Positions 7,036 to 14,465 of a DNA stretch of 23,193 nt are shown piece after piece. The notes under the pieces were generated by a model. It had not been told where the DNA came from, searched no databases, and was given only the letters and a program-made list of their open reading frames with translations. Numbering within the stretch: the first letter of the stretch is position 1; the number at the start of each line of letters is the position of its first letter. A program made the position numbers and the translations under genes. The stretch is taken from the NCBI GenBank assembly GCA_934101185.1, contig CAKOQD010000015.1, positions 1 through 23,193 of the forward strand, given 5' to 3'. The DNA is from an uncultured Bacilli bacterium (lineage in GTDB: Bacteria; Bacillota_I; Bacilli_A; RF39; UBA660).

Positions 7036-9180
7036 CTACAACCTCATAGGATTAAAATCAATCTCTACTTTAACACTCTTATCATTAAAATAATGTTCAT
7101 TAATTTTAACCAAATCAGAAACAATCTTACTCTTATCTTTATACTTAAGTATTATTTGAAAATGATACTTATTATTAACCTTAAACATATTACACATCGA
7201 AGGCCCAAGTACAATACAACCATTATTCTTTTTCATAAAAGAACTAAGCTTAATACTAACTTTACTAGAAATATCATAATCATAAGAAATAACTCTAATC
7301 AAACATATATAAAAATATGGAGGATAACCAAGTTTATTTCTAATCTTCATTTCTTCATTATAAAAACCAATATAATCATTACTCTTAGTATATAAAATAG
7401 CATAATGATCTGGATTAAAGGTTTGAATTAATACAAGACCATGCTTATTTCCTCGACCACTTCTTCCTGATACTTGATTTAAAAGTTCAAAAGTATTTTC
7501 ACTACTCCTGTAGTCAGGGAAATTAAGACTAATATCAGCATTAATAACCCCAACCAAAGTAACATTAGGAAAATCAAGACCTTTAGCAATCATCTGCGTA
7601 CCAACTAAAATATTATAATCCCCTCTAGCAAACGATTCTATTATATTCTTATGAGAATTCTTTCCAGTAGTAGTATCAACATCCATTCTAACAATTTTAG
7701 CACCATTAATCAAAGGTTCAAGCTCCATAACAACCTTTTCAGTACCCATTCCCATATCTCTATATGGAATATGACAATTTAAACACTCATCACTTTTTTT
7801 CTCGGCATACCCACAATAATGACACCTAAGCATATTAGAACTCTTATGATAAGTAAGAGATATATCACAATTTGGACACTTCTTAACCTCACCACAACTA
7901 GGACAACTAACTATTGAAGAATAACCCCTCTTATTAAGAAAAAGTATTACTTGTTCATTATTATCTATTCTAGATTGAATCTCAGAAATAAGTTTTTCTG
8001 AAAAATATCCATTAGACTTCTTAAACTCTTTATTCATATCAATAATATCAACAGTGGGCATATTCAAATTATATCTATTCTTTAAAGTAAGCAGTTTATA
8101 AACACCCTTTTGAGCCCTAGCAAAACTCTCTAAAGAAGGAGTAGCAGATCCTAAAATCAAAGGACAATTATGATACTTAGCCCTCCATTTAGCTATATCA
8201 ATAGCACTATATCTAGGATTATTATCCTGTTTATAAGTACTAGAATGTTCCTCATCAACAATAATAACCCCAATCTTAGAAAGTGGTGCAAAAATAGCAC
8301 TTCTAGCACCAATAACTATATTAACCTTTCCCTCACGAATCTTACGATACTCATCATACTTCTCCCCATCAGAAAGCCCACTATGTAAAACAGCAATATT
8401 AGAAAAACAAGAAGTAAACCTTTTAATAATCTGAGGAGTAAGTGATATCTCAGGAACAAGTACAATAGCACACTTACCTTCATCCAAAACACGTTCAATA
8501 AGCTTCATATAAACATTAGTCTTGCCACTACCAGTAACACCATAAAGTAAATAAGTATTATAACTGTCAAGTAAAACACTAGATAAAACTTCTCTTTGTT
8601 CATCATTCAAACTAAAAGAAACCTTATCCACATCATCATGAACCAATCTATAAACTTCACGTTCCTCAACATCAAGAATCCCTTTATTAATAAGAGTCTT
8701 AACACTACTCGAAGAAACCATATCCAAATTCTTTTTAAGTACAACAGAATCTTTAAGTAATATATCAATAATTTTTTGTTGAACACCATTAAACTTATAA
8801 CTAGATAAATCAACATCACTAAGTCTAATATATTTATCCTTCTTCAAAGAAACAGAACCCTTCTTCTTAGCTTTATAAGCAAGAGGCAACATACATTGAT
8901 AAGCAGACATCAAACTACAAAGAGTCTCATCCTTTATATATTTACCAAGCAATAATAACTCTTCATTTAAAACAGGTTCATCATCAATAACTCTAATAAT
9001 AGACTTAAGATCCATATTATCCAAAGGATCAGAATAAACTCTAAGAACAAATCCCTCTAAAACTTGTTTACCAAAAGGAACTTCTACTCTTACACCAACT
9101 TCAACAGGACTAGAAATCTTATAAGTAAAAGTCTTATCAATAAAAACATGAGAAAGTTCTACTAAAACATCTGCTACCAT
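7036..9180 (-). CDS. priA: Primosomal helicase PriA
   Basis: Restarts stalled replication forks by recognising branched DNA and loading the replicative helicase. In 714 residues it shows an N-terminal 3'-end-binding region (about 1-100), the helicase core with Walker A GVTGSGKT (214-221) and DEEH (309-312), and a zinc-binding insertion with eight cysteines (426, 429, 435, 438, 453, 456, 466, 469). Later helicase motifs include VGTQMIAKGLDFPNV and LNQVSGRSGRG. GGAGGTG precedes the ATG. It is the likely first gene of a priA-ruvA-tdk-ruvB repair and replication operon. coaBC and def-fmt, common partners of priA in Bacillus, are absent here. Confidence 0.97.
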   Translation of the reverse strand: MVADVLVELSHVFIDKTFTYKISSPVEVGVRVEVPFGKQVLEGFVLRVYSDPLDNMDLKSIIRVIDDEPVLNEELLLLGKYIKDETLCSLMSAYQCMLPLAYKAKKKGSVSLKKDKYIRLSDVDLSSYKFNGVQQKIIDILLKDSVVLKKNLDMVSSSSVKTLINKGILDVEEREVYRLVHDDVDKVSFSLNDEQREVLSSVLLDSYNTYLLYGVTGSGKTNVYMKLIERVLDEGKCAIVLVPEISLTPQIIKRFTSCFSNIAVLHSGLSDGEKYDEYRKIREGKVNIVIGARSAIFAPLSKIGVIIVDEEHSSTYKQDNNPRYSAIDIAKWRAKYHNCPLILGSATPSLESFARAQKGVYKLLTLKNRYNLNMPTVDIIDMNKEFKKSNGYFSEKLISEIQSRIDNNEQVILFLNKRGYSSIVSCPSCGEVKKCPNCDISLTYHKSSNMLRCHYCGYAEKKSDECLNCHIPYRDMGMGTEKVVMELEPLINGAKIVRMDVDTTTGKNSHKNIIESFARGDYNILVGTQMIAKGLDFPNVTLVGVINADISLNFPDYRSSENTFELLNQVSGRSGRGNKHGLVLIQTFNPDHYAILYTKSNDYIGFYNEEMKIRNKLGYPPYFYICLIRVISYDYDISSKVSIKLSSFMKKNNGCIVLGPSMCNMFKVNNKYHFQIILKYKDKSKIVSDLVKINEHYFNDKSVKVEIDFNPMRL

Positions 9181-9257
9181 AATAACACCTCCAGTAATTT
9201 AAATATAGCAAAAATAAAAATCAAAGTCAAGCGAAAAAGTACATTTGTTTGTAAAAG

Positions 9258-9293
9258 AAAAGAAATTATTTTAAACTTAAAACAATTTCTTTT
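9258..9293 (-). terminator. Possible terminator overlapping the comEB stop
   Basis: A perfect 10-bp inverted repeat (9258-9267 and 9284-9293) with a further TTTTAA/TTAAAA pairing in its loop, spanning the comEB stop codon. The stem has only one G-C pair and is followed on the minus strand by a mixed U/C stretch. It could also be a chance product of the AT-rich sequence. Confidence 0.35.
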
Positions 9294-9763
9294 CTTTTTT
9301 CTTCATCAAGCGCTCTATAAATAACACCACAAGCATCAAAAAGTCTTTTAGAAGCAATAACCTCATCAGTAGCACTATACTTATCTGATAAATACACAAC
9401 CTCTTTAATACCAGATTGAATTATTTCCTTAGCACACTCATTACAAGGAAATAAATCAACATAAATCTTAGCATTAACAAAATCTTTACGATTACCCCTG
9501 TAATTAAGAATAGCATTCCTTTCAGCATGAACTACATATAAATACTTAGTTTCAAGAGGATGCCCTTCCCTATCCCATGGAAAAATATCATCATTAAACC
9601 CATTCGGAGTACCATTATAACCAATCGATAATATTCTATTATCATCACTAACTATACAAGCACCAACTTGAGTCGAAGGATCCTTACTTCTTTTAGCACT
9701 AAGCTTAGCAACAGCCATAAAATAAGTATCCCAATCTAAATAATTTAATCTCTTATTAGACAT
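9266..9763 (-). CDS. comEB: dCMP deaminase (ComEB type)
   Basis: Zinc deaminase that turns dCMP into dUMP, the precursor for thymidylate. The motifs are clear: HAE at 79-81 and PCNEC with C107 and C110, which bind zinc and place the catalytic Glu80. The substrate region YNGTPNGF (49-56) is typical of deoxycytidylate deaminases rather than cytidine or tRNA deaminases. The 165 residues fit. In Bacillus the homologue lies in the comE operon, but no competence genes are next to it here. GAGGTGAT precedes the ATG. It is separated by 85 bp from priA downstream. Confidence 0.94.
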   Translation of the reverse strand: MSNKRLNYLDWDTYFMAVAKLSAKRSKDPSTQVGACIVSDDNRILSIGYNGTPNGFNDDIFPWDREGHPLETKYLYVVHAERNAILNYRGNRKDFVNAKIYVDLFPCNECAKEIIQSGIKEVVYLSDKYSATDEVIASKRLFDACGVIYRALDEEKRKEIVLSLK

Positions 9764-9810
9764 AATATCACCTCAAATATATTTTATAAAATAATAAATA
9801 AAAAGTAAAC

Positions 9811-9843
9811 AAAAAAATATCAACTAAGCATAAGTCGATATTT
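9811..9843 (-). terminator. Rho-independent terminator of the fic gene
   Basis: On the minus strand an 11-bp stem (9833-9843 with 9815-9825, one G-U pair) and a 7-nt loop are followed by seven U residues. It lies about 50 bases after the fic stop codon. The pairing is perfect only when read as minus-strand RNA (the plus strand would have an A-C mismatch), which supports the direction. Confidence 0.8.
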
Positions 9844-9892
9844 CAAAATATAAGTAACATAGAACAAATATAATATTAATAATCAAATAAAA

Positions 9893-10816
9893 CTACAATA
9901 ATTCTAAATACTTATTTAACATTTCTATTTCCAATTCATTAACAAGTTTCACAAAATCTGTATAATCACCAGTAGTATGTGCCCTATCTAAAGCATTATA
10001 ATATTTTAATCTCGTCTCTTTTTTAACAACTACTGGAAGATATCCACTATTCATTAAAGATAAGTTCATAACAAGTCTCGAAGTTCTACCATTACCATCA
10101 ACAAACGGATGAATTTTAACTAATTCACCATGTAATAACGCAGCTCTAATGATTGGATGATATTTTTTCCAATCTTCATAATTAATAATTAGTTTTTGCA
10201 TTAATTCAGGAACAATTAAATAATCTGGTGGAATATGAATAGCACCTTTTATTTTTACATTCTCATCTCTATATTTACCAGCATTACCATCAATTCCCTT
10301 CAGAACCAATTGATGAATATTTTTAATATTCCATTCAGTAATTGATTCTTCATCTTTAATAAGATCATCCAAAAATAAAATTGCTTGCTCATGATTAATA
10401 ACTTCTAAATGTTCTTTTAAAGATTTTCCACCAATTGTAATACCTTCCAAAACAACTTGTGTTTCCCTTAAAGTTAATGTATTTCCTTCTATACCATTAC
10501 TATTATAAGTCCACTCTAAATTAACAGATTCTTTTAAAGACTTTAGTGTTTCTTTTGATATAGGTCTTTTAGAATTCAATTCTTCATTTAATTTATCAAC
10601 TTCATCAAAATACTTTTCTGGTAAATCAAATATAAAATTAGTATTATTTAATTTAACACTTCTTTTATCAGCAGGTTTATTAGCATTAATAGGAATATTC
10701 CAACTATTACCCACCTTAATAGCACCTTCAATTCTTCCATCATGTAATAATTGTCTTATTCTTCTTTCACTAATATTCCATTTTTCAACAGCTTCTTTTG
10801 TAGTCATAAACTCCAT
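9893..10816 (-). CDS. HTH-Fic family protein (AMP-transferase, class II)
   Basis: Fic proteins usually transfer AMP from ATP to a hydroxyl group on a target protein. The catalytic HPFVDGNGRTSR (236-247) matches HxFx(D/E)GNGRxxR fully. Upstream, SNGIEG (106-111) matches the self-inhibitory (S/T)xxxE(G/N) motif, placing it in class II, where the inhibitory helix is in the same protein, so no separate antitoxin is needed; none is adjacent. The N-terminus (about 1-45) is a MerR/excisionase-like helix-turn-helix (WNISERRIRQLLHDGRI) followed by a GNSW wing, so it may bind DNA, perhaps its own operator. I start at ATG 10816 because AGAGGTG is seven bases upstream; a GTG at 10825 falls inside that ribosome site. 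Single gene with own promoter, operators and terminator. Target unknown. Confidence 0.93.
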   Translation of the reverse strand: MEFMTTKEAVEKWNISERRIRQLLHDGRIEGAIKVGNSWNIPINANKPADKRSVKLNNTNFIFDLPEKYFDEVDKLNEELNSKRPISKETLKSLKESVNLEWTYNSNGIEGNTLTLRETQVVLEGITIGGKSLKEHLEVINHEQAILFLDDLIKDEESITEWNIKNIHQLVLKGIDGNAGKYRDENVKIKGAIHIPPDYLIVPELMQKLIINYEDWKKYHPIIRAALLHGELVKIHPFVDGNGRTSRLVMNLSLMNSGYLPVVVKKETRLKYYNALDRAHTTGDYTDFVKLVNELEIEMLNKYLELL

Positions 10817-10836
10817 AATTTTCACCTCTTTTTTAC

Positions 10837-10865
10837 ATTATACCGTTATCGGTAGTATTTGTCAA
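10837..10865 (-). promoter_or_regulatory. Perfect consensus promoter of the fic gene
   Basis: On the minus strand TTGACA (10860-10865), exactly 17 bp, then TATAAT (10837-10842): all twelve bases agree with the housekeeping sigma consensus. The spacer and the first base pairs of the -10 carry the operator at 10841-10854. Such a strong promoter is expected to be held off by a repressor most of the time. Confidence 0.88.
10841..10854. promoter_or_regulatory. Operator 1 of the fic gene, TACCGTTATCGGTA
   Basis: Palindrome lying inside the promoter spacer and overlapping the -10 hexamer by two bases. A bound protein would block RNA polymerase. Same pattern as 10875-10888 and 64-77. Confidence 0.75.
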
Positions 10866-10874
10866 TAATTTTTA

Positions 10875-10888
10875 TACCGCTATCGGTA
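10875..10888. promoter_or_regulatory. Operator 2 of the fic gene, TACCGCTATCGGTA
   Basis: Second copy of the palindrome, upstream of the -35 and 34 bp centre-to-centre from operator 1, roughly three helical turns. Flanking A and T extend the symmetry to 16 bp. Paired sites suggest cooperative binding. The rest of the gap to 10970 is AT-rich with nothing I recognise. Confidence 0.72.
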
Positions 10889-10969
10889 TATTATTATAAT
10901 ATTACATACTAAAACATTTATACAATTTATTTTTAAAGTTCAAGAAGTTAATATTTACTAAAACGCATT

Positions 10970-11013
10970 AAAAAAAGACTAAAATACCTATATTATAATA
11001 GTCAATTAGTCTT
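10970..11013 (-). terminator. Terminator of the pcrA-nucleotidyltransferase operon
   Basis: On the minus strand AAGACTAA and TTAGTCTT (11006-11013 and 10975-10982) form an 8-bp stem, with a partly paired interior (CTAT/ATAG), and run into seven U residues. It lies about 40 bases after the stop of the nucleotidyltransferase. Confidence 0.72.
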
Positions 11014-11051
11014 ATATTTTTTTCAATGAATAGTTAAATACCTGCTTTATT

Positions 11052-11945
11052 TTAATCCCATAACTTTTCAGGATATACTCCATCCTTTATCTTACTTTCT
11101 ATTCCTTTCACTACATCATCTTTATCTTCTTTATAAGTAACACCATAAGTTCTTTCATCAGTTGAATAAACCTTTACTTTACAATCTCCTCTTTTAATAC
11201 AATTAAAAACTACACTAGGTAAAAAGAACTCATCAGAAGATAAATCACTATTATCAAGAAAATCTTTAAAATCACTTACTATATAATTAATAAAATCTTT
11301 CTTAAAACCAAATAAATTCATAGACACTAAAGTATCCTTATCAATAACAGAAGCATCTCCAGTTATCATACTAGTCTTATGAATCTCATCATCGATTACC
11401 TCAATAACAGACTCATCAATACCCTTCAAGTACCCATCTTCTACTTTACAAACACCTCTTTTAACACTACCATTTAAAGTAATAGTATTACATACTTTGT
11501 AAGCAACCATTACATATTCATTATAAGAAGCATCATCAAGTGCCTCACTAAGTACTCTAAATGCATCATATCCATAAAAATCATCAGCATTTATAACAGC
11601 AAAATCACTATCAATCAAATCTCTAGCAGAATATATAGCATGAGCAGTACCAAGAGGTTTAACCCTATCACTAGGAATACTATATCCCTCTAAAACATCA
11701 TCAAGCTTTTGAAAAGCATACTCTACCTTAATATATTTAGATACTCTATCCCCAATCTTTTCTTTAAATAACTCATAATTTTCTTCTTTTATTATGAACA
11801 CTACTTTATCAAACCCTACTCTTTTAGCATCATAAATAGAATAATCAGTAATAAGTTCACCATTCGGACCAAAACTCTCTATTTGTTTTAACCCTCCATA
11901 TCTTGACCCAATTCCTGCAGCCATAATAACAAGCGTTTTTTTCAT
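11052..11945 (-). CDS. Sugar-phosphate nucleotidyltransferase (GalU/RmlA-like)
   Basis: A 297-residue enzyme of the family that joins a sugar-1-phosphate with an NTP to make a nucleotide sugar. The N-terminal AAGIGSRYGGLKQ (9-21) is the GxGxRxxxxxK nucleotide-binding signature. GTAHA (99-103) and NADDFYG (119-125) are the base- and metal-binding parts of the fold. Later segments differ enough from GalU, RmlA and GlmU that I do not assign the sugar. Its ATG follows the pcrA stop with no gap, and its ribosome site (GGAAGGTGAG) lies in the last codons of pcrA, so the two are coupled. That pairing has no obvious functional logic; ligA is the usual follower of pcrA in Bacillus. Confidence 0.82.
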   Translation of the reverse strand: MKKTLVIMAAGIGSRYGGLKQIESFGPNGELITDYSIYDAKRVGFDKVVFIIKEENYELFKEKIGDRVSKYIKVEYAFQKLDDVLEGYSIPSDRVKPLGTAHAIYSARDLIDSDFAVINADDFYGYDAFRVLSEALDDASYNEYVMVAYKVCNTITLNGSVKRGVCKVEDGYLKGIDESVIEVIDDEIHKTSMITGDASVIDKDTLVSMNLFGFKKDFINYIVSDFKDFLDNSDLSSDEFFLPSVVFNCIKRGDCKVKVYSTDERTYGVTYKEDKDDVVKGIESKIKDGVYPEKLWD

Positions 11946-14021
11946 TTAACTCACCTTCCTAATACTCTTATGATTCTTAAGCAACTTTTTAATACCTATA
12001 CCATTCTTAAATGCTACAGTTATTATTGTCTTAGAAACCTCAATAACAACACCTACACCATAAGTATCATGTTCTATCTTATCTCCATAAGTATACTCTT
12101 GATCATTATCATACATCTTATTTTCTTTCTTAACAACCTTTACTTCTTCTTTATTATCAAGTTCTAATAAATCACTATCTATCTCATTAATAAATCTACT
12201 TTTAATACCAATTTGATCCATACCATATATTCTTCTTTGTTTTGCCCAAGTAATATAAAGCTTCTTTTTAGCACGAGTAACCGCTACATACATAAGTCTT
12301 CTTTCTTCTTCCTGTTCCTCTTTAGAAAAAGAATTCTTATGAGGAAACAATCCTTCCTCCATACCTACTAAAAAGACATAATCAAACTCTAAGCCCTTAA
12401 CAGAATGAACAGTCATTAAAGTAACCCTATTTGGATCATCTCTATATTCTTCAATATCACTAACAAGACTTACTTCAAGTAAAAAGTCTTCTAATGATAT
12501 TATACCACTTTGTTCTTCAAAAGTCTTAGTAACAGACTTAAACTCTTCCAAGTTTTCAAGTCTTATATCAGCTTCTAAAGAATTTTCTTCCTTCAAAGAA
12601 GCCCTAAGTCCACTTTTTTCTAAAACAAGCTCAACAAAATCAGTAAGAGAAAGTTCATCTTTTGATTTACTAAGCTCTAAAATCATATTCTTAAACTCTA
12701 ATTCTTTCGAAGAACTAATCGCATCAAACAAACTACAATTATTTAAACTAGCTTTCTCTTCCAAATTAGCAATACTCTTAAGTCCTATACCCCTTTTTGG
12801 AGTATTAATAATTCTAAGCAAACTAATATCATCATTATGATTATGAATAAGTCTAAGATAAGCAAGTAAATCTTTTATTTCTTTTCTACTATAAAAGTAA
12901 AAAGAACCCACTATTCTAAAAGGAAGATTAGCCTTCAATAACTCTGACTCAAATACACGAGATTGAGCATTAGTCCTATAAAGAATAACTATATCACTAT
13001 AAGAAATACCACTTTTAACAAGTTCCTTTATCTTCCTAATACAATAAAATACTTCATCAACCTCATCAAAAGCCTTATAAACGCTTATCTTATCACCAAC
13101 ACAATTATCACTCCATAAATTCTTATCCTTTCTTTTCTCATTATTCTTAATTATACAATTCGCAGCACTAAGTATATTTTTAGTAGATCTATAATTTTGC
13201 TCTAACATAATTGTCTTACACAAAGGATAATCCTTCTCAAAATTAAGTATATTCCTATAATCAGCATTCCTAAACGAATAAATAGATTGATCATTATCTC
13301 CAATTGCACATATATTCTTATACTTTGCACTTATCATCTTAGAAAGTATATATTGAGCTCTATTAGTATCTTGATACTCATCTATTAAAATATATTTATA
13401 TTTATCTTGATAATACTCTAAAACATCCTTATTTTCATTAAATAACTTAATAGGTAAAATAAGTAAATCATCAAAATCAACAGAATTATTCTTAAACAAA
13501 ATATCTTGATATTTCTTATACACTTTATATACAACATCATCCTCTTCTGAACAAACAAACTTCTTATATTCATCAGGCATAATAAACTCACTCTTATTAC
13601 TAGAAATCTTATTCCTAATCATATAAGGACTAATTCTTTTAGGATCTATATTATAATCCTTCATTATCTTTTTAACCAAAGTAAGAGAATCATCGCTATC
13701 AAGTATTACAAAATTCTTATCATATCCTAACCTCTCATAATTAGAACGAAGTATACGAACTCCAAAAGAATGAAAAGTACAAGCAAGTAAATTAGTATTA
13801 GGAATAAGTCTATTAATTCTTTCCTTCATCTCACTAGCAGCCTTATTAGTAAATGTTATAGCAAGTATTTCATCAGGTCTAACACCATATTCTTTTATTA
13901 AATAAGCAATCCTAGTAGTAAGAACCTTAGTCTTTCCAGATCCTGCTCCCGCAAGAATAAGAAGAGGCCCATCCTTATGCTTAACTGCCTCAATTTGCAT
14001 ATCATTTAAATTATCTAGCAT
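11946..14021 (-). CDS. pcrA: ATP-dependent DNA helicase PcrA/UvrD
   Basis: Superfamily 1A 3'-5' helicase for nucleotide excision repair, removal of RecA filaments and rolling-circle replication. In 691 residues: Q motif (LNDMQIEAV, 5-13), Walker A GAGSGKT (25-31), DEYQDTN, GDNDQSIYSFRNAD, QNYRST, LMTVHSVKGLEFDYVFLVG and VAVTRAKKKLY. The C-terminal 60 residues (YGDKIEHDTYGVGVVIEV) are the Tudor-like RNA polymerase-interaction domain of PcrA, which argues for PcrA rather than Rep or AddA. It is slightly shorter than the usual 720-740, mostly in the linker before that domain. A promoter lies directly upstream (14037-14065), giving a very short leader with GGTGAT as ribosome site. Confidence 0.96.
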   Translation of the reverse strand: MLDNLNDMQIEAVKHKDGPLLILAGAGSGKTKVLTTRIAYLIKEYGVRPDEILAITFTNKAASEMKERINRLIPNTNLLACTFHSFGVRILRSNYERLGYDKNFVILDSDDSLTLVKKIMKDYNIDPKRISPYMIRNKISSNKSEFIMPDEYKKFVCSEEDDVVYKVYKKYQDILFKNNSVDFDDLLILPIKLFNENKDVLEYYQDKYKYILIDEYQDTNRAQYILSKMISAKYKNICAIGDNDQSIYSFRNADYRNILNFEKDYPLCKTIMLEQNYRSTKNILSAANCIIKNNEKRKDKNLWSDNCVGDKISVYKAFDEVDEVFYCIRKIKELVKSGISYSDIVILYRTNAQSRVFESELLKANLPFRIVGSFYFYSRKEIKDLLAYLRLIHNHNDDISLLRIINTPKRGIGLKSIANLEEKASLNNCSLFDAISSSKELEFKNMILELSKSKDELSLTDFVELVLEKSGLRASLKEENSLEADIRLENLEEFKSVTKTFEEQSGIISLEDFLLEVSLVSDIEEYRDDPNRVTLMTVHSVKGLEFDYVFLVGMEEGLFPHKNSFSKEEQEEERRLMYVAVTRAKKKLYITWAKQRRIYGMDQIGIKSRFINEIDSDLLELDNKEEVKVVKKENKMYDNDQEYTYGDKIEHDTYGVGVVIEVSKTIITVAFKNGIGIKKLLKNHKSIRKVS

Positions 14022-14036
14022 ACTATCACCACAAAC

Positions 14037-14065
14037 ATTATACTATCTAAAAAAAAGAAAAGCAA
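14037..14065 (-). promoter_or_regulatory. Promoter of pcrA
   Basis: On the minus strand TTGCTT (14060-14065), 17 bp, TATAAT (14037-14042). The -10 is perfect, the -35 keeps TTG only. Transcription would begin about ten bases before the ATG. A terminator ends just upstream at 14067, as expected at an operon boundary. Confidence 0.55.
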
Positions 14066-14066
14066 A

Positions 14067-14094
14067 TAAAAACGCTATCATTTCACTGATAACG
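14067..14094 (-). terminator. Minus-strand terminator between the surface gene and pcrA
   Basis: Read as minus-strand RNA, an 8-bp stem (14087-14094 with 14073-14080, one G-U pair) with loop GUGAAA is followed by UUUUUAUUUG. It insulates pcrA from transcripts entering from the right. Confidence 0.7.
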
Positions 14095-14126
14095 TATACT
14101 CATTACCTGACAGTTTTTAGTTATTT

Positions 14127-14148
14127 AAAAAAGAGATATTTCTATCTC
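14127..14148 (-). terminator. Second minus-strand terminator (GAAA loop)
   Basis: On the minus strand GAGATA and TATCTC pair around a GAAA tetraloop (14143-14148 with 14133-14138) and run into six U residues. With the hairpin at 14067-14094 it makes a double stop for transcripts of the surface-protein gene. On the plus strand the following run is weaker (GTTTTG). Confidence 0.65.
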
Positions 14149-14164
14149 GTTTTGTATTTATTGT

Positions 14165-14231
14165 ATAGACAACCGTTTTCTGCTATTATATAGCTATAAT
14201 ATAAAAAATAAAATCAAAGGTGGTTGTCTAT
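14165..14231. repeat. Inverted repeat flanking the promoter and start of the 55-codon ORF
   Basis: ATAGACAACC (14165-14174) and GGTTGTCTAT (14222-14231) are perfect 10-bp complements. The second arm covers part of the ribosome site (AAAGGTGG) and the first two bases of the ATG of the small plus-strand ORF. A TATAAT at 14195-14200 lies between the arms. A transcript started there would contain only the second arm, while readthrough from outside would contain both and fold over the start codon. Confidence 0.7.
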
Positions 14232-14397
14232 GTCTAAATTATATAATAATTTTCGTCCTTATTCAATAAATTTTAATGATTTCTTTTTATCAGTTGATAA
14301 TTTTCTTACTAAAAATCAACTTAATTTTTTAGGTGATTTCTTTACTGCTATGCTCTCTTCTCCATCTATTAACTTTGATAAAATTGCTCTTATATAA
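14230..14397 (+). pseudogene. Short ORF, possible 5' remnant of an IS transposase
   Basis: Fifty-five residues (beginning MSKLYNNFRPYS), with a good ribosome site AAAGGTGG seven bases upstream and ending in TAA. The segment FLTKNQLNFLGDFF resembles, from memory, N-termini of IS4/ISL3-like transposases of low-GC bacteria, and the hairpin over its start is typical of insertion sequences. No transposase catalytic region follows, so if this reading is right the element has been cut down to its first codons. It could instead be an independent small protein. This 444-bp gap (14022-14465) also contains the pcrA promoter, two terminators and, at 14430-14451, a GC-rich hairpin. Confidence 0.4.
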
Positions 14398-14429
14398 CGT
14401 CTATTATAAATCTTATTTTCTACTGCTCG

Positions 14430-14451
14430 CCGCAAGATTTTACCTTGCAGG
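14430..14451. repeat. GC-rich hairpin just after the surface-protein gene
   Basis: CCGCAAG (14430-14436) pairs with CTTGCAGG (14444-14451) allowing one bulged A, with a 7-nt loop. It starts 14 bases after the surface gene's stop codon. Direct copies of GCTCGC flank it (14425-14430 and 14451-14456). It is unusual for its high GC and has no U tract on either strand, so it is not an ordinary terminator. Confidence 0.45.
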
Positions 14452-14465
14452 CTCGCTCATGTTAC

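Noticed and set aside
7093..8388. Open frames on the plus strand inside priA
   Set aside because: They are Ile/Asn/Thr-rich shadows of a clearly coding minus-strand gene with all PriA motifs intact.
9893..10888. A classic two-gene toxin-antitoxin locus around fic
   Set aside because: No small partner gene exists on either side, and the inhibitory SxxxEG motif is within the Fic protein itself.
14430..14451. A standard terminator for the surface-protein gene
   Set aside because: It has no U run on either strand; two proper minus-strand terminators lie further on at 14127-14148 and 14067-14094.
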